DNA of 64,000 nt from Lysinibacillus capsici (GTDB lineage Bacteria > Bacillota > Bacilli > Bacillales_A > Planococcaceae), in contig NZ_PXXX01000010.1 of assembly GCF_003367505.1 (NCBI RefSeq), positions 186,001 through 250,000 on the forward strand, written 5' to 3'. Position numbers and translations under genes: made by a program. This document shows positions 33,431 through 41,944 of the stretch, piece after piece. Within the stretch, counting starts at the first letter, position 1, and the number at the start of each line of letters is the position of its first letter. The notes under the pieces are model-generated. The model searched no databases, was not told where the DNA came from, and saw nothing but the letters and a program-made list of their open reading frames with translations.

Positions 33431-34561
33431 TCAAATAGGTGATGCAAAAATTTGTTTTTCCGTTGGGTCCCAGAGAACAATTCCAACATCCTGCTTCTGA
33501 TCGATTACCCGAATGGTGATGGGGATATAGTCAAATAAAATTGTATTTATTTTTGTACTAGTGAGCTGTAACAAGCCAATTAATTCAATATCATTAACCA
33601 GTGGTACATGTATTTCTAGATTAATATCTGTTAATTTGCCATCTTCATAACGAAGTTTTCCCATGATTTTAGGATTTAAATGTTTAAATCCACCTTGAAT
33701 ATCCTCTTTAAAAATTAATAATTTATTATACATATTTTGGTCCAAACTATATAAAGCATCTGATGGGAATATATAATGCTTTTTATCTATATCAAACCAT
33801 TTTGTTATGGTAGCTGCATCTTTAGGAATAAAGGTTTCAGCTAAAAATATGCCTGGAATAATATCGTTTATATTAGATTCTTGATATAAAGTTAAATAAA
33901 TAGGGACTCTCGGATATTTTTCATTTTTTCTAATATCCTCAAGAATCCTTTTAGCTACTTCCTTACCATAATTTTTAACATCGTTGATATCATCATCATT
34001 TTGGTCTACTTTCACTTGGCCTGTGTAAATTAAACCATTGGCATCGGAAACTCGTATATCATAAAATTCATTTAACGAGATCGCGATCGATAGTCCCTCT
34101 ACTTTGTTATTTTCTTTATTAATAAAATTTTGTTCTAACACATGTGAGAGAATCAAAGGATACTTTTTTTCATCCTCTAGCACATTGTCACTTCTAGTTT
34201 CAATGGCTGGATTTAACCCAATACCTTCATCTGTTTTTCTACTTAACCATTGGCTGATCATTTTCTCTTCCAGATATTGACCTTCCTGCATATAAAACTT
34301 GTCAGTTGAGAAATGATTCACCGATAAATTCATGAGTCCTCTTTCAATTTCATTAATATTTAAAGCATTATTCATATTATTGATGATTGAACCTCTAGCA
34401 ATATTGACTTTTGCAGGCTGTTGAATCTCATAGACCTCCTTTTTCTGTATCGATGAAATATATTTTTTCTCATTAGCAGTAACACTTTCGTCCTCACTAC
34501 TACAAGATGCTAAAATCAATATTGGTGCGAATAAAAATAACATAAAGCTTCTTTTTTTCAT
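33431..34561 (-). CDS. CamS-family sex-pheromone-type lipoprotein
   Basis: 376 residues from the ATG at 34561 (AGGAG 8 bases upstream). The lipobox is ILASC, with Cys near residue 18. CamS marks are RGSIINNMNNALNINEIERG, QYLEEKMISQWLSRK, GIGLNPAI, LILSHVLEQNF and the PIYLTLYQESNINDIIPGIF region. In staphylococci and enterococci the cleaved CamS lipoprotein leader releases a plasmid-pheromone-like peptide. In Bacilli the lipoprotein's own role is not settled, and the leader here (MLFLFAPILILAS) could yield such a peptide. Usually CamS sits near ligA/pcrA; here it does not. Confidence 0.85.
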   Translation of the reverse strand: MKKRSFMLFLFAPILILASCSSEDESVTANEKKYISSIQKKEVYEIQQPAKVNIARGSIINNMNNALNINEIERGLMNLSVNHFSTDKFYMQEGQYLEEKMISQWLSRKTDEGIGLNPAIETRSDNVLEDEKKYPLILSHVLEQNFINKENNKVEGLSIAISLNEFYDIRVSDANGLIYTGQVKVDQNDDDINDVKNYGKEVAKRILEDIRKNEKYPRVPIYLTLYQESNINDIIPGIFLAETFIPKDAATITKWFDIDKKHYIFPSDALYSLDQNMYNKLLIFKEDIQGGFKHLNPKIMGKLRYEDGKLTDINLEIHVPLVNDIELIGLLQLTSTKINTILFDYIPITIRVIDQKQDVGIVLWDPTEKQIFASPI

Positions 34562-34683
34562 TGCTATTTCTCCTTGCATACTATGTATCATTTGATAAAT
34601 TACCTCATTCAACGATACCAAATTTACCAAAATAAAACATTACAAATTTACAAATCTCCCCATTTACCTATCAGATGATCAAA

Positions 34684-34722
34684 AAAGACCTATGCTCGTT
34701 TTCTCGAACATAGGTCTTACTG
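34684..34722 (-). terminator. Terminator downstream of the VOC gene
   Basis: Minus-strand hairpin AAGACCTATGTTCG / CGAGCATAGGTCTT followed by TTTTTGATC. It lies about 120 bases beyond the VOC stop, with a 21/22-bp repeat cluster in between. Confidence 0.75.
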
Positions 34723-34737
34723 CTTTCAACTGCTAAT

Positions 34738-34830
34738 GAGTGGGTTTTTCACTACATTGGAGTGGCTCTCACACTTTTAAGAGCGGGTTTTCGCTTCTTT
34801 AGGAGCGGGTTCCCTCCTTCTTAGAGCGAT
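34738..34830. repeat. Degenerate 21/22-bp tandem units (third cluster)
   Basis: GAGTGGG, GAGTGGC, GAGCGGG, GAGCGGG and GAGCGAT motifs start at 34738, 34760, 34781, 34803 and 34824 (steps 22, 21, 22, 21). Each is followed by a TTTTCxCT-like segment. The sequence differs from the other two clusters but the period is the same. Confidence 0.6.
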
Positions 34831-34842
34831 TTATCCTCAATA

Positions 34843-35238
34843 CTATTTGGCATTTTTATCGGGCTGGTGAATACCAAATACATTGCCTTCCGTATCAATA
34901 TAATAGCCTTGCCATGCCATTCCTGGTAATGCGTACTTTGGCATGGCTACTTTGCCCCCGTTTTCAAGAATTTTTGCTTCCGTTACATCATAACTTTCAA
35001 CACCCATTGTACAAGCAAAGCCATTCAACGCTTGGTTTGTTTCTGGTGGAGGCCCTTGGCGTTGCATTAAAGCACCGTTAATGCCAAGTTCACCATCTTC
35101 ACCTGTCACGGTACCGAAGTAAGGCATGCCTGCATATTCACTCCAGTCCTGAAATGACCATCCAAAAACTTCCCCATAAAAATCCTTAGCCCGATCCATA
35201 TCACTTACATGAATTTCAAAATGAACTATTCTCCCCAT
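34843..35238 (-). CDS. VOC-superfamily protein (glyoxalase/bleomycin-resistance fold)
   Basis: 131 residues, two beta-alpha-beta-beta-beta modules. Module one begins GRIVHFEIHVSDMDRAKDFY and module two near residue 60 (NGFACTMGVESYDVTEAKIL), ending with GYYIDTEGNVFGIHQPDKNAK (split here as YYIDTEGNVFGIHQ). The GIHQPD ending is typical of the predicted-lyase/VOC group from Bacilli. ATG follows AAGGAGGATACT. Metal ligands His7 and Glu near the end may be present. Substrate unknown. Confidence 0.88.
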   Translation of the reverse strand: MGRIVHFEIHVSDMDRAKDFYGEVFGWSFQDWSEYAGMPYFGTVTGEDGELGINGALMQRQGPPPETNQALNGFACTMGVESYDVTEAKILENGGKVAMPKYALPGMAWQGYYIDTEGNVFGIHQPDKNAK

Positions 35239-35462
35239 AGTATCCTCCTTAAAGATGAATGTATTTGATCATATTTACTATATATCATTTTTCTGAAGAT
35301 TAAAATTAATAAATTATTTCTGCCATACCAACAACATGTTGGTTATAGAGACTTATATGGAATCTCCCATCTATAATTCAATTCTATTTTTTCTATAATA
35401 CAACTACAAAAAAGTGTGACTAGAAAATGAATTATTCTCTAATCACACACTATTAGGGCTAG

Positions 35463-36380
35463 TTATAATTGACTATATACCGAAATGGCATCGGTAATAT
35501 TATATTGCTCCGTTCTAGGGCTGCCGTCCGCTCCTACTGTCACTAGCACATATTCTTGTCCATTTATAAGAGCTAAGCTTGCTAAACATAAGCCTGCATC
35601 TTCTGTATAGCCAGTTTTTCCACCTAAAATTTCCCCTCCTGGCAATGCACTTGACGTCATATGCTGAAACATGCGACTGGTAAAAGTAATGCCTTCTGGA
35701 TGAAGGTTTGTTGATTTTATAGAATATCTTTCTGCTGTATAAACATTTCGAAAATCATCGTTTGTTAAGGCGTATTGTAAAAGTAAAGACATATCCTTTA
35801 CAGTTGTATAATGATCTGAATGGTGGAGTCCAGTTGTATTCACAAAGTGCGTATTTTTCATGCCTAGCTGCTGCGCCTTTTCGTTCATCAGTTTCACAAA
35901 TCCACGTTCTGACCCCGCAACATATTCAGCTAAACCTAGTGATGCTTCTGCACCTGATGGCAACATAGAGCCATACAACAAATCTTCTACTGTCAGCTTT
36001 TCATTTGGGAGAAAGCCCGCCACTGACGCATTTTCCTCTAATAAATCCCGAAAGATATGTTTAGGTAAAATGATTTCTTCTTGTAAATTGGAGATCTGCT
36101 CAATCGCGACTAGAACCGTCATCATTTTTGTCAAAGAAGCAGGATAAATCTTTTCCTCACTTTTTTTATCTAAAACAATTTGATTTTCATCCAAATTCAC
36201 TAAAATTGCATTCGAACTGTACATATCAAGATCGAGCATATGCTGACTGGCTGTTTGTACTACTTTTGGTGCATGATCTATTTCCTGACGTAAAGTCATT
36301 GGCGATTCTTTCAATAGTAAATAAACGAAAATCATTATGGATAAGAACAATAAACTCAATATACCTTTTCTCTTGAACAT
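35463..36380 (-). CDS. Serine D-alanyl-D-alanine carboxypeptidase (S11; DacF/VanY-D type)
   Basis: 305 residues. One N-terminal membrane anchor or signal (about 7-24), then a DD-peptidase domain outside the membrane. SxxK is SLTK (in IYPASLTKMM, about residue 85); the KTG motif is GGKTGYT (about 250). The middle motif reads SGA (LPSGAEASLG) instead of the usual SxN, a feature to note. It trims the terminal D-Ala of peptidoglycan pentapeptides. It lies 88 bases downstream of a VanS-like kinase and is probably controlled by it. In glycopeptide-resistance clusters VanY-D is likewise a penicillin-binding-protein-type carboxypeptidase. Confidence 0.88.
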   Translation of the reverse strand: MFKRKGILSLLFLSIMIFVYLLLKESPMTLRQEIDHAPKVVQTASQHMLDLDMYSSNAILVNLDENQIVLDKKSEEKIYPASLTKMMTVLVAIEQISNLQEEIILPKHIFRDLLEENASVAGFLPNEKLTVEDLLYGSMLPSGAEASLGLAEYVAGSERGFVKLMNEKAQQLGMKNTHFVNTTGLHHSDHYTTVKDMSLLLQYALTNDDFRNVYTAERYSIKSTNLHPEGITFTSRMFQHMTSSALPGGEILGGKTGYTEDAGLCLASLALINGQEYVLVTVGADGSPRTEQYNITDAISVYSQL

Positions 36381-36453
36381 AAAAACAACTCCTTCTCTTT
36401 ATGCTTTTATTCAACCATAAAAAAAGGAGCTTATTTTTAATTTACTATTAGTG

Positions 36454-36477
36454 AATTCTTAAGGTTTCTTAAGAATT
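36454..36477. promoter_or_regulatory. 10-bp inverted repeat straddling the vanS stop
   Basis: AATTCTTAAG-GTTT-CTTAAGAATT is a perfect dyad placed between the sensor kinase and the carboxypeptidase gene. No T run follows, so an operator for the VanR-like regulator is more likely than a terminator. Confidence 0.45.
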
Positions 36478-37596
36478 GGTTGGAATCATCACGGTGAATA
36501 CGGTTGTATCATTACTAGAAGTTGCGGTAATGGTTCCGCCATGGGCCTGTACAATTTCATTAGAAATGGCTAAACCAAGCCCAGCACCTCCTGTTTGGGT
36601 AGACCTTGCACTATCTAAGCGGTAAAACTTTTCAAATATCATTTTTAATTTTTCAGGAGGAATCGTCTTCCCTGTATTCGTAAACGAAATAAATGTCTGA
36701 TTATTTTCGCTTTGCGCACTAATTTCAATTGTACTATTTGGATCACTGTAGGCAATTGCATTTTTTAAAATATTATTAAATACCCTTGCTATTTTATTGC
36801 CGTCTGCATAGATAGTAATATCTTCATCTAATTTGACGATGGCTTTTTGACCCTTTGGTGCCAGCAATGGATAAAACTCGTCGGCCACTTGCATTAACAT
36901 ATGTTGTAAAGGAATAGAATCTTTCTCTAAAATGATGGATTGTAAATTAAACCTGGTTATTTCAAAAAATTCATTGATTAGTTGTTCCAGTCTATAAGAT
37001 TTATCTAATGTAATCGTCACATATTTTTCTTTCTGCTCTACCGGCATATCCCTCGCTTCATCTAAAAGACTTAAGTAGCCAATAATGGATGTTAAAGGTG
37101 TTTTAATATCATGCGCTAAATAGACAACTAAATCATTCTTTCGTTGCTCAGCTTCTTGTGCATCCCTTGCACGCTTTTCTAATTTATATTTCACGTTATT
37201 TAATTTTTTCTCCAAAAAATCGAGTTCAGCTGGGAGCTCAATTTCCTTCCCTGACTCATCAGCAAGCATGGTAATACTTGAACTAATTTGATGAAAATAT
37301 CGGGTAAATCGAGACAAGGCGATATAGAAAATAATCAATAATAATAAAATAAATCCTATCGCAAGCCAAAGCGATTTATTTTGTCGAAATAACACATGAT
37401 AGGCATTGCTTGCAGCATAATAATCAAGTTGCAAGACATTTTCACAAAAAGCAATAAAAGCATCTGCAAAGGGAGCTTGTAAGACCCCATCAATAAATGC
37501 AAAATTAATAAAAAAGCCTATGATGCTAGCGATGACAAGTATCGAAATAATTTGTAGAACCATTTTCCTTTTCAGTTTGCCAAACTCATTTTTCAA
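36469..37596 (-). CDS. vanS: VanS-like sensor histidine kinase
   Basis: 375 residues from the TTG at 37596 (MKNEFGKLKRK), chosen because GGGGAG lies suitably upstream and the resulting N-terminus aligns with VanS. Two membrane helices (about 14-34 and 68-88) frame a short extracytoplasmic loop of about 35 residues. The phosphoacceptor is in VYLAHDIKTPLTSIIGYLSL (His near 160). N, G1, F and G2 boxes are present (NNILKNAIAYS, GGAGLGLAIS). Similarity to VanA/VanF-type VanS as remembered is strong across the kinase core. It should phosphorylate the VanR-like regulator encoded upstream, whose gene it overlaps by 11 bases. Confidence 0.85.
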   Translation of the reverse strand: MKNEFGKLKRKMVLQIISILVIASIIGFFINFAFIDGVLQAPFADAFIAFCENVLQLDYYAASNAYHVLFRQNKSLWLAIGFILLLLIIFYIALSRFTRYFHQISSSITMLADESGKEIELPAELDFLEKKLNNVKYKLEKRARDAQEAEQRKNDLVVYLAHDIKTPLTSIIGYLSLLDEARDMPVEQKEKYVTITLDKSYRLEQLINEFFEITRFNLQSIILEKDSIPLQHMLMQVADEFYPLLAPKGQKAIVKLDEDITIYADGNKIARVFNNILKNAIAYSDPNSTIEISAQSENNQTFISFTNTGKTIPPEKLKMIFEKFYRLDSARSTQTGGAGLGLAISNEIVQAHGGTITATSSNDTTVFTVMIPTNS

Positions 37597-38272
37597 TGGT
37601 ATACCCCACTCCCCAAACCGTTTTAATATACTTTGGGTTCTCCGCAGCATCCTTCATTTTTTCCCGTAAATGTCGAATGTGAACCATTACCGTGTTATTG
37701 CTGCTAAAGTACTTTTCCCCCCAAATTTCTTGGAATAATTGCTCTGAGCTAATAACTGTCCCTCGATTTGCACATAAATACCAAAGAATAGCGAACTCCG
37801 TAGGTGTAAGGGATATGGGTCTTTCATTTAAAAAGACTTGTCGTGTGTTTTTATTAATCACCAAGCCAGCAAAATCAATGATATCTTCCTGTTGCTTCGA
37901 ACCTTGGTTGTAGAAAGTAAATCTTCGTATTTGCGCCTTTACACGAGCAACCAACTCTAATGGACGGAATGGCTTTGTTATATAATCATCTGCTCCCAGA
38001 GAAAATCCATTTATTTTATCGATTTCTTCTTCCTTTGCCGTAAGCATTATCACTGGAAAATTCAGTGTTTCTCGGATTTTTCGTAAAATAGTAAACCCAT
38101 CTATATCAGGCATCATAATATCCAGAACAGCTAAATCTACTTTCTCATGCTCAATACATGCCAAAGCCTCTTGAGCCGTATAAAACTTAAATACATGATA
38201 GTTTTCATTTTTTAAGTAAAGTTCTATTAAATCTGCAATTTCCTTTTCATCGTCAACAACTAATATATTCAA
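37586..38272 (-). CDS. vanR: VanR-like OmpR-family response regulator
   Basis: 228 residues from a TTG at 38272 with GGAG/GAGGG 8-12 bases upstream; VanR proteins are about 231 residues. The receiver domain has Asp51 in LAVLDIMMPD plus acidic DDE (7-9) and Lys in ITKPFRPLELVARVKAQ. The winged-helix C-terminal domain carries SLTPTEFAILWYLCANRG and VMVHIRHLREKM, with IKTVWGVGYTIEK at the end. These segments are near-copies of enterococcal VanR as I recall it. It likely activates the downstream D,D-carboxypeptidase in response to cell-wall stress. No vanH/A/X genes are present in the window. Confidence 0.87.
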   Translation of the reverse strand: MNILVVDDEKEIADLIELYLKNENYHVFKFYTAQEALACIEHEKVDLAVLDIMMPDIDGFTILRKIRETLNFPVIMLTAKEEEIDKINGFSLGADDYITKPFRPLELVARVKAQIRRFTFYNQGSKQQEDIIDFAGLVINKNTRQVFLNERPISLTPTEFAILWYLCANRGTVISSEQLFQEIWGEKYFSSNNTVMVHIRHLREKMKDAAENPKYIKTVWGVGYTIEK

Positions 38273-38498
38273 CTGTATTGCCCTCTCCTTCTCCCCACTT
38301 GTTTTCCAATGATTTTTCACAGGCATTATAGCACTTACGCATGACTATATCTATTATTAGGGTAGTTAGATAAAAACATCTTTCCAACTCTACTTTTGAT
38401 AGGTTTATGTTAACAAAATCATAGATAGCTTCATAATGAACTATTACTACATCAAAAATAGGCTTAGGTTATATCCCAAGCCTCGCATTTTCTGGTAA

Positions 38499-39092
38499 TT
38501 AATTTGTTGGATTGATTGCTGTAGTAGTAGATTTTCGACTCATATCCTGTGTTACCACTCTACCTGCGTAATATAGCATTTGTTTATTTAATTTATTCTC
38601 TTTTACAGTTATACTGGTAGGTTTCACTTTTAGAACAAGCGTTTTGCTCCCTAAAGATGACTGATATTTTTCGATATGCTTTTTTGATAAAGGTGCTTGG
38701 TAATAATCTGGTACATATTTATCAAGCATTGCCTGCATAGCAGCAGTAGCTTCATTTAAATCTGTAACAAATTCCCCCAAACCATTTGCTACTACACTTA
38801 TATAAGCCGTATCAGTCTTAGCAGGAATAGGGTCTACCATTGTTCCATAATTTTCACTTATTGTGATACATGCATTCCGATTATTTGTTAGAATATCTAT
38901 TTTTCTTCCTTCGTTGGCACCATGAAAATAAAAACTTCCGTCTTTGTAAACATAATTTAGCGGAATAACATATGGCATATGTTGATCTACCAAACCAAGA
39001 AATGCAGTTTGTGCGCCTTCTAAAAATTGTTTAATTTGTTTTTCATCTGTACAAACTCTATTTATCATCCGAATATCTGTTACCATTATCAT
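38499..39092 (-). CDS. Pyridoxamine 5'-phosphate oxidase-family (FMN split-barrel) protein
   Basis: About 195-197 residues. The second ATG (39086) has GGGGGA 6 bases upstream and is the likelier start. NimA-like split-barrel features are seen: FLGLVDQHMPYVIPLNYVYKDGSFYFHGANEGRKID (described as the YVIPLNYVY and FYFHGANEGRKID strands), then ACITISE and VANGLGEFV. These proteins bind FMN, F420 or heme and reduce nitro compounds or act in B6-like chemistry. Activity here is unassigned. Monocistronic. Confidence 0.85.
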   Translation of the reverse strand: MIMVTDIRMINRVCTDEKQIKQFLEGAQTAFLGLVDQHMPYVIPLNYVYKDGSFYFHGANEGRKIDILTNNRNACITISENYGTMVDPIPAKTDTAYISVVANGLGEFVTDLNEATAAMQAMLDKYVPDYYQAPLSKKHIEKYQSSLGSKTLVLKVKPTSITVKENKLNKQMLYYAGRVVTQDMSRKSTTTAINPTN

Positions 39093-39244
39093 TCCCCCTA
39101 TCCTCTTCTAAAAAGGAGTCTACAGCAGTATTGCACGTTAAAAAAGGGACAGTTTGATGAAAGGGCATGGGTACAAAGTAAAAATACTAGTTTATCAAAA
39201 GCCCATACTATTTTCTAGAAGTTCTCTAGTTCTACAAATGAATG

Positions 39245-40045
39245 TCATATATTGAATGATTTATTCTCCAAATTTTCACCTACATCACGATAGAATAGTT
39301 TAAGTTGCGCAACAATCATAATGCTAATGACTACAAGTAAAAACCATGAACTGATTTTACCAAAATGAACAATCGACCAAGACACCTCTTGATTCGGATA
39401 GGACCATGCTCCAAAGAACGTTGCAATATTTTCAGCAATCCAAATGAAAAAGCCAATCAAAAAGAACGATACAACAATGGGCATTTTAAAGACTTTGTTC
39501 CGTACTGTAAATTTTACAACAGTACGATAAAACACAATAAATAGTAGTGCCATTAACAGCCATCTAAAATCATAAATAAAATGGTGTGTGAAAAAATTCA
39601 AGTAGATAATGGCTCCAAGTGGAATAGCTACATAACTTTTTGGCCAGCTTACAATTTTTAAATCAAACCTACGCCAAGCTTGGCAAATATAACTTGCTAC
39701 ACTCGCATACATAAATCCGCTATATAAAGGCACACCCCCTATTTTTGTCCACGCCTCTTCAGGATATGACCATGAATTGAAATTCACTTTATATAGTTCG
39801 AGCACGAGCCCAATAATGTGAAACAAGCAAATGACTTTTATTTCATCCTTTGTTTCTAAACCAAATTTATACATCAAGTACTGAGTCAATAGACAAATTG
39901 CCAGAATAAAGTCATATCTTCCTACCCCAGGTATTTGAATGACTTTAGAGAGTGCAAGTGTAGCAAATATCACAACAGGAAAAATACAAGATAATGATTG
40001 ATGATACGTAAAGACTCCTAAGTCTTTAATAAAATTCTTCAACAT
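39245..40045 (-). CDS. DUF817-family membrane protein
   Basis: 266 residues with about eight membrane helices. It has the family landmarks ELYKVNFNSWSYPEEA (about 83-98), the conserved GGVPLYSGFMYASVASYICQ (about 103-122), the NFFTHHFIYDFRW histidine pair (about 149-161) and ATFFGAWSYPNQE. Repeated W-SYP motifs hint at two related halves. The family is of unknown function. ATG follows GAGGTGGATTC. It stands alone between the PNPOx-fold gene and an amino-acid permease. Confidence 0.8.
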   Translation of the reverse strand: MLKNFIKDLGVFTYHQSLSCIFPVVIFATLALSKVIQIPGVGRYDFILAICLLTQYLMYKFGLETKDEIKVICLFHIIGLVLELYKVNFNSWSYPEEAWTKIGGVPLYSGFMYASVASYICQAWRRFDLKIVSWPKSYVAIPLGAIIYLNFFTHHFIYDFRWLLMALLFIVFYRTVVKFTVRNKVFKMPIVVSFFLIGFFIWIAENIATFFGAWSYPNQEVSWSIVHFGKISSWFLLVVISIMIVAQLKLFYRDVGENLENKSFNI

Positions 40046-40213
40046 GAATCCACCTCAAATGAACTTGTTCATAATTAAATTGCTTCTTGTATGAAGAATA
40101 AACGATAAATTATCTTATTTCAATATTTATTTATCGAAAAACAATAAATTTTTTCTCTTATTACTGGAACTATTCTTTGTTAAATACGTCTTTGTTGTTG
40201 CTTATCTATGAAG

Positions 40214-40244
40214 AAAAGAGTAGCCATGTAAGTAGCTACTCTTT
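40214..40244 (-). terminator. Terminator of the amino-acid permease gene
   Basis: AAGAGTAGC(C)-type hairpin (AAAGAGTAGCTAC / GTAGC...GGCTACTCTTTT) ending in TTTTC on the minus strand. Confidence 0.8.
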
Positions 40245-40248
40245 GATA

Positions 40249-41676
40249 TTAAAGATATATTTTTTGATTTAATTTTAATTGGACTTCTTGTTGGTTTATT
40301 TCTAAATTCGTCACTTTTTTCACTTTTAAATAATAAACGATATAACAACCAATGAAGAATGCTCCACCACAGTAGAGTGCTAAACGTTGAGCTGGATCAA
40401 AAGCCAAGCTTGCCATAACAATACAGTTCGCTAATAAACCTAAAATAGGGATCACTGGATACAGTGGCGCTTTGAATTTTAAATCCTCTACTTTTCCTCC
40501 TTGGCGTATATAGGAGCGTCTAAATGCAATTTGAGATGCTGTAATCGCAATCCAACCAATTTGTGCACCTAAGCCTGCTAGAGATAATAACCACACAAAG
40601 ACTGTATTAGCAGCAAATACACTTGACAGTAAAGACAGACCTGCTACAGCGAGTGTGATTAGTAATGCATTCATTGGGATACCTCTTTTATTAACTTTCC
40701 CTAAAACGGGACTTGCCATCTTTTCGACAGATAGTGAGAACAGCATACGTGTTGCAGCATAAAGACCCGAGTTTGCGACAGATAATAAGGCTGTTAGGAT
40801 AACAAAATTCATAATATCTGCTGCATATGGAATACCAATGCTATCTAATACGACTACAAATGGACTTTCCACCACCCCTGCTTTATCCATTGGTATCATT
40901 GCCGCAAGTACAAATACGGATAACACAAAGAAGAACAGCGTACGCCAAACAGTTTGCTTAATAGATTTAGGGATAGTCTTTTCAGGATTTTCACTCTCCC
41001 CAGCAGCAATACCAATCAATTCTGTACCCTGGAATGAAAAATTCACGGTAATCATTGTAATAAGCAGTGCTGTTACACCATTAGGAAACAATCCACCCTC
41101 ATAAAAATGAGTAAGGAAAGGGGCATTTGTTCCATCTTTCATATCGATTAGCCCAAACATAGCTGCTCCACCAACCGCAAGGAACATAATAATTGCCAAT
41201 ATCTTAATGCTGGAGAAGACAAATTCTGCTTCACCAAATGCTTTTGCTGATAAACCATTCAATACAAAGAGTAGTGCTGCAAATATTAGGCACCACATCC
41301 ATACTGGTGAATCAGGAAACCATCTTTGCATTAGTTGTCCAGCCCCTAAAAACTCAAGAGCAACAGTTACTGCCCAACCTAGCCAGTATAGCCATCCAAC
41401 GGCAAAACCAGTAGCAGGACCGATAAATTTCGTTGTGTACGTTTGGAATGAACCTGATACCGGCATAGCAACAGACAATTCACCCAAACATAGCATTGTT
41501 AAATACATAACTGCTCCGCCTACTAAGTAAGCTAGGATGGCACCAGTTGGCCCAGCTTGGTTAATCGTGTAGCCTGATCCAAGAAAGAAACCAGTTCCAA
41601 TACATCCGCCAAGTGAAATCATAAATAAGTGTCTTGCTTTCATACTTCTTTTTAATTCATATTGTTCTGCTGCCAT
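40249..41676 (-). CDS. Amino-acid permease (APC family, RocE/RocC-like)
   Basis: 475 residues with twelve membrane helices. The APC signature starts at [20 protein letters not shown] (about 16-35); [24 protein letters not shown] (shown here as [13 protein letters not shown] and NPEKTIP) marks the TM6-7 region. The protein lies downstream of an arginase gene on the same strand, 268 bases apart, recalling B. subtilis rocDEF, where RocE imports arginine. Arginine or ornithine is therefore the favoured substrate, by context. A cre-like TGTAAGCACTTTCT at 41703-41716 (12 of 14) lies just upstream of the start. Confidence 0.88.
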   Translation of the reverse strand: MAAEQYELKRSMKARHLFMISLGGCIGTGFFLGSGYTINQAGPTGAILAYLVGGAVMYLTMLCLGELSVAMPVSGSFQTYTTKFIGPATGFAVGWLYWLGWAVTVALEFLGAGQLMQRWFPDSPVWMWCLIFAALLFVLNGLSAKAFGEAEFVFSSIKILAIIMFLAVGGAAMFGLIDMKDGTNAPFLTHFYEGGLFPNGVTALLITMITVNFSFQGTELIGIAAGESENPEKTIPKSIKQTVWRTLFFFVLSVFVLAAMIPMDKAGVVESPFVVVLDSIGIPYAADIMNFVILTALLSVANSGLYAATRMLFSLSVEKMASPVLGKVNKRGIPMNALLITLAVAGLSLLSSVFAANTVFVWLLSLAGLGAQIGWIAITASQIAFRRSYIRQGGKVEDLKFKAPLYPVIPILGLLANCIVMASLAFDPAQRLALYCGGAFFIGCYIVYYLKVKKVTNLEINQQEVQLKLNQKIYL

Positions 41677-41944
41677 AAAAAACTCCTTACATTCATTATC
41701 TGTGTAAGCACTTTCTTTTTTTCGTACAAAACAGATAACAATCTAAAATTTGAATGTTAATAGATAAACTGTTTTATATATTTTATGAACTGTCAATTTT
41801 CTGACAAAATAAAGGCTATTGAATAGCTAAATTGTATTGTAAACTTACTATAGGGAGAGCTATTTTCTTATAGTTGGTTGTCGCGACCTAATTTTTTAAG
41901 AAAAGTTCTTCCTTCTGGGATACAAAATGACTTCTATTCATGGC

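Noticed and set aside
34738-34830. CRISPR array
   Set aside because: Units are contiguous and degenerate with no spacers of uniform length, and no cas genes are present.
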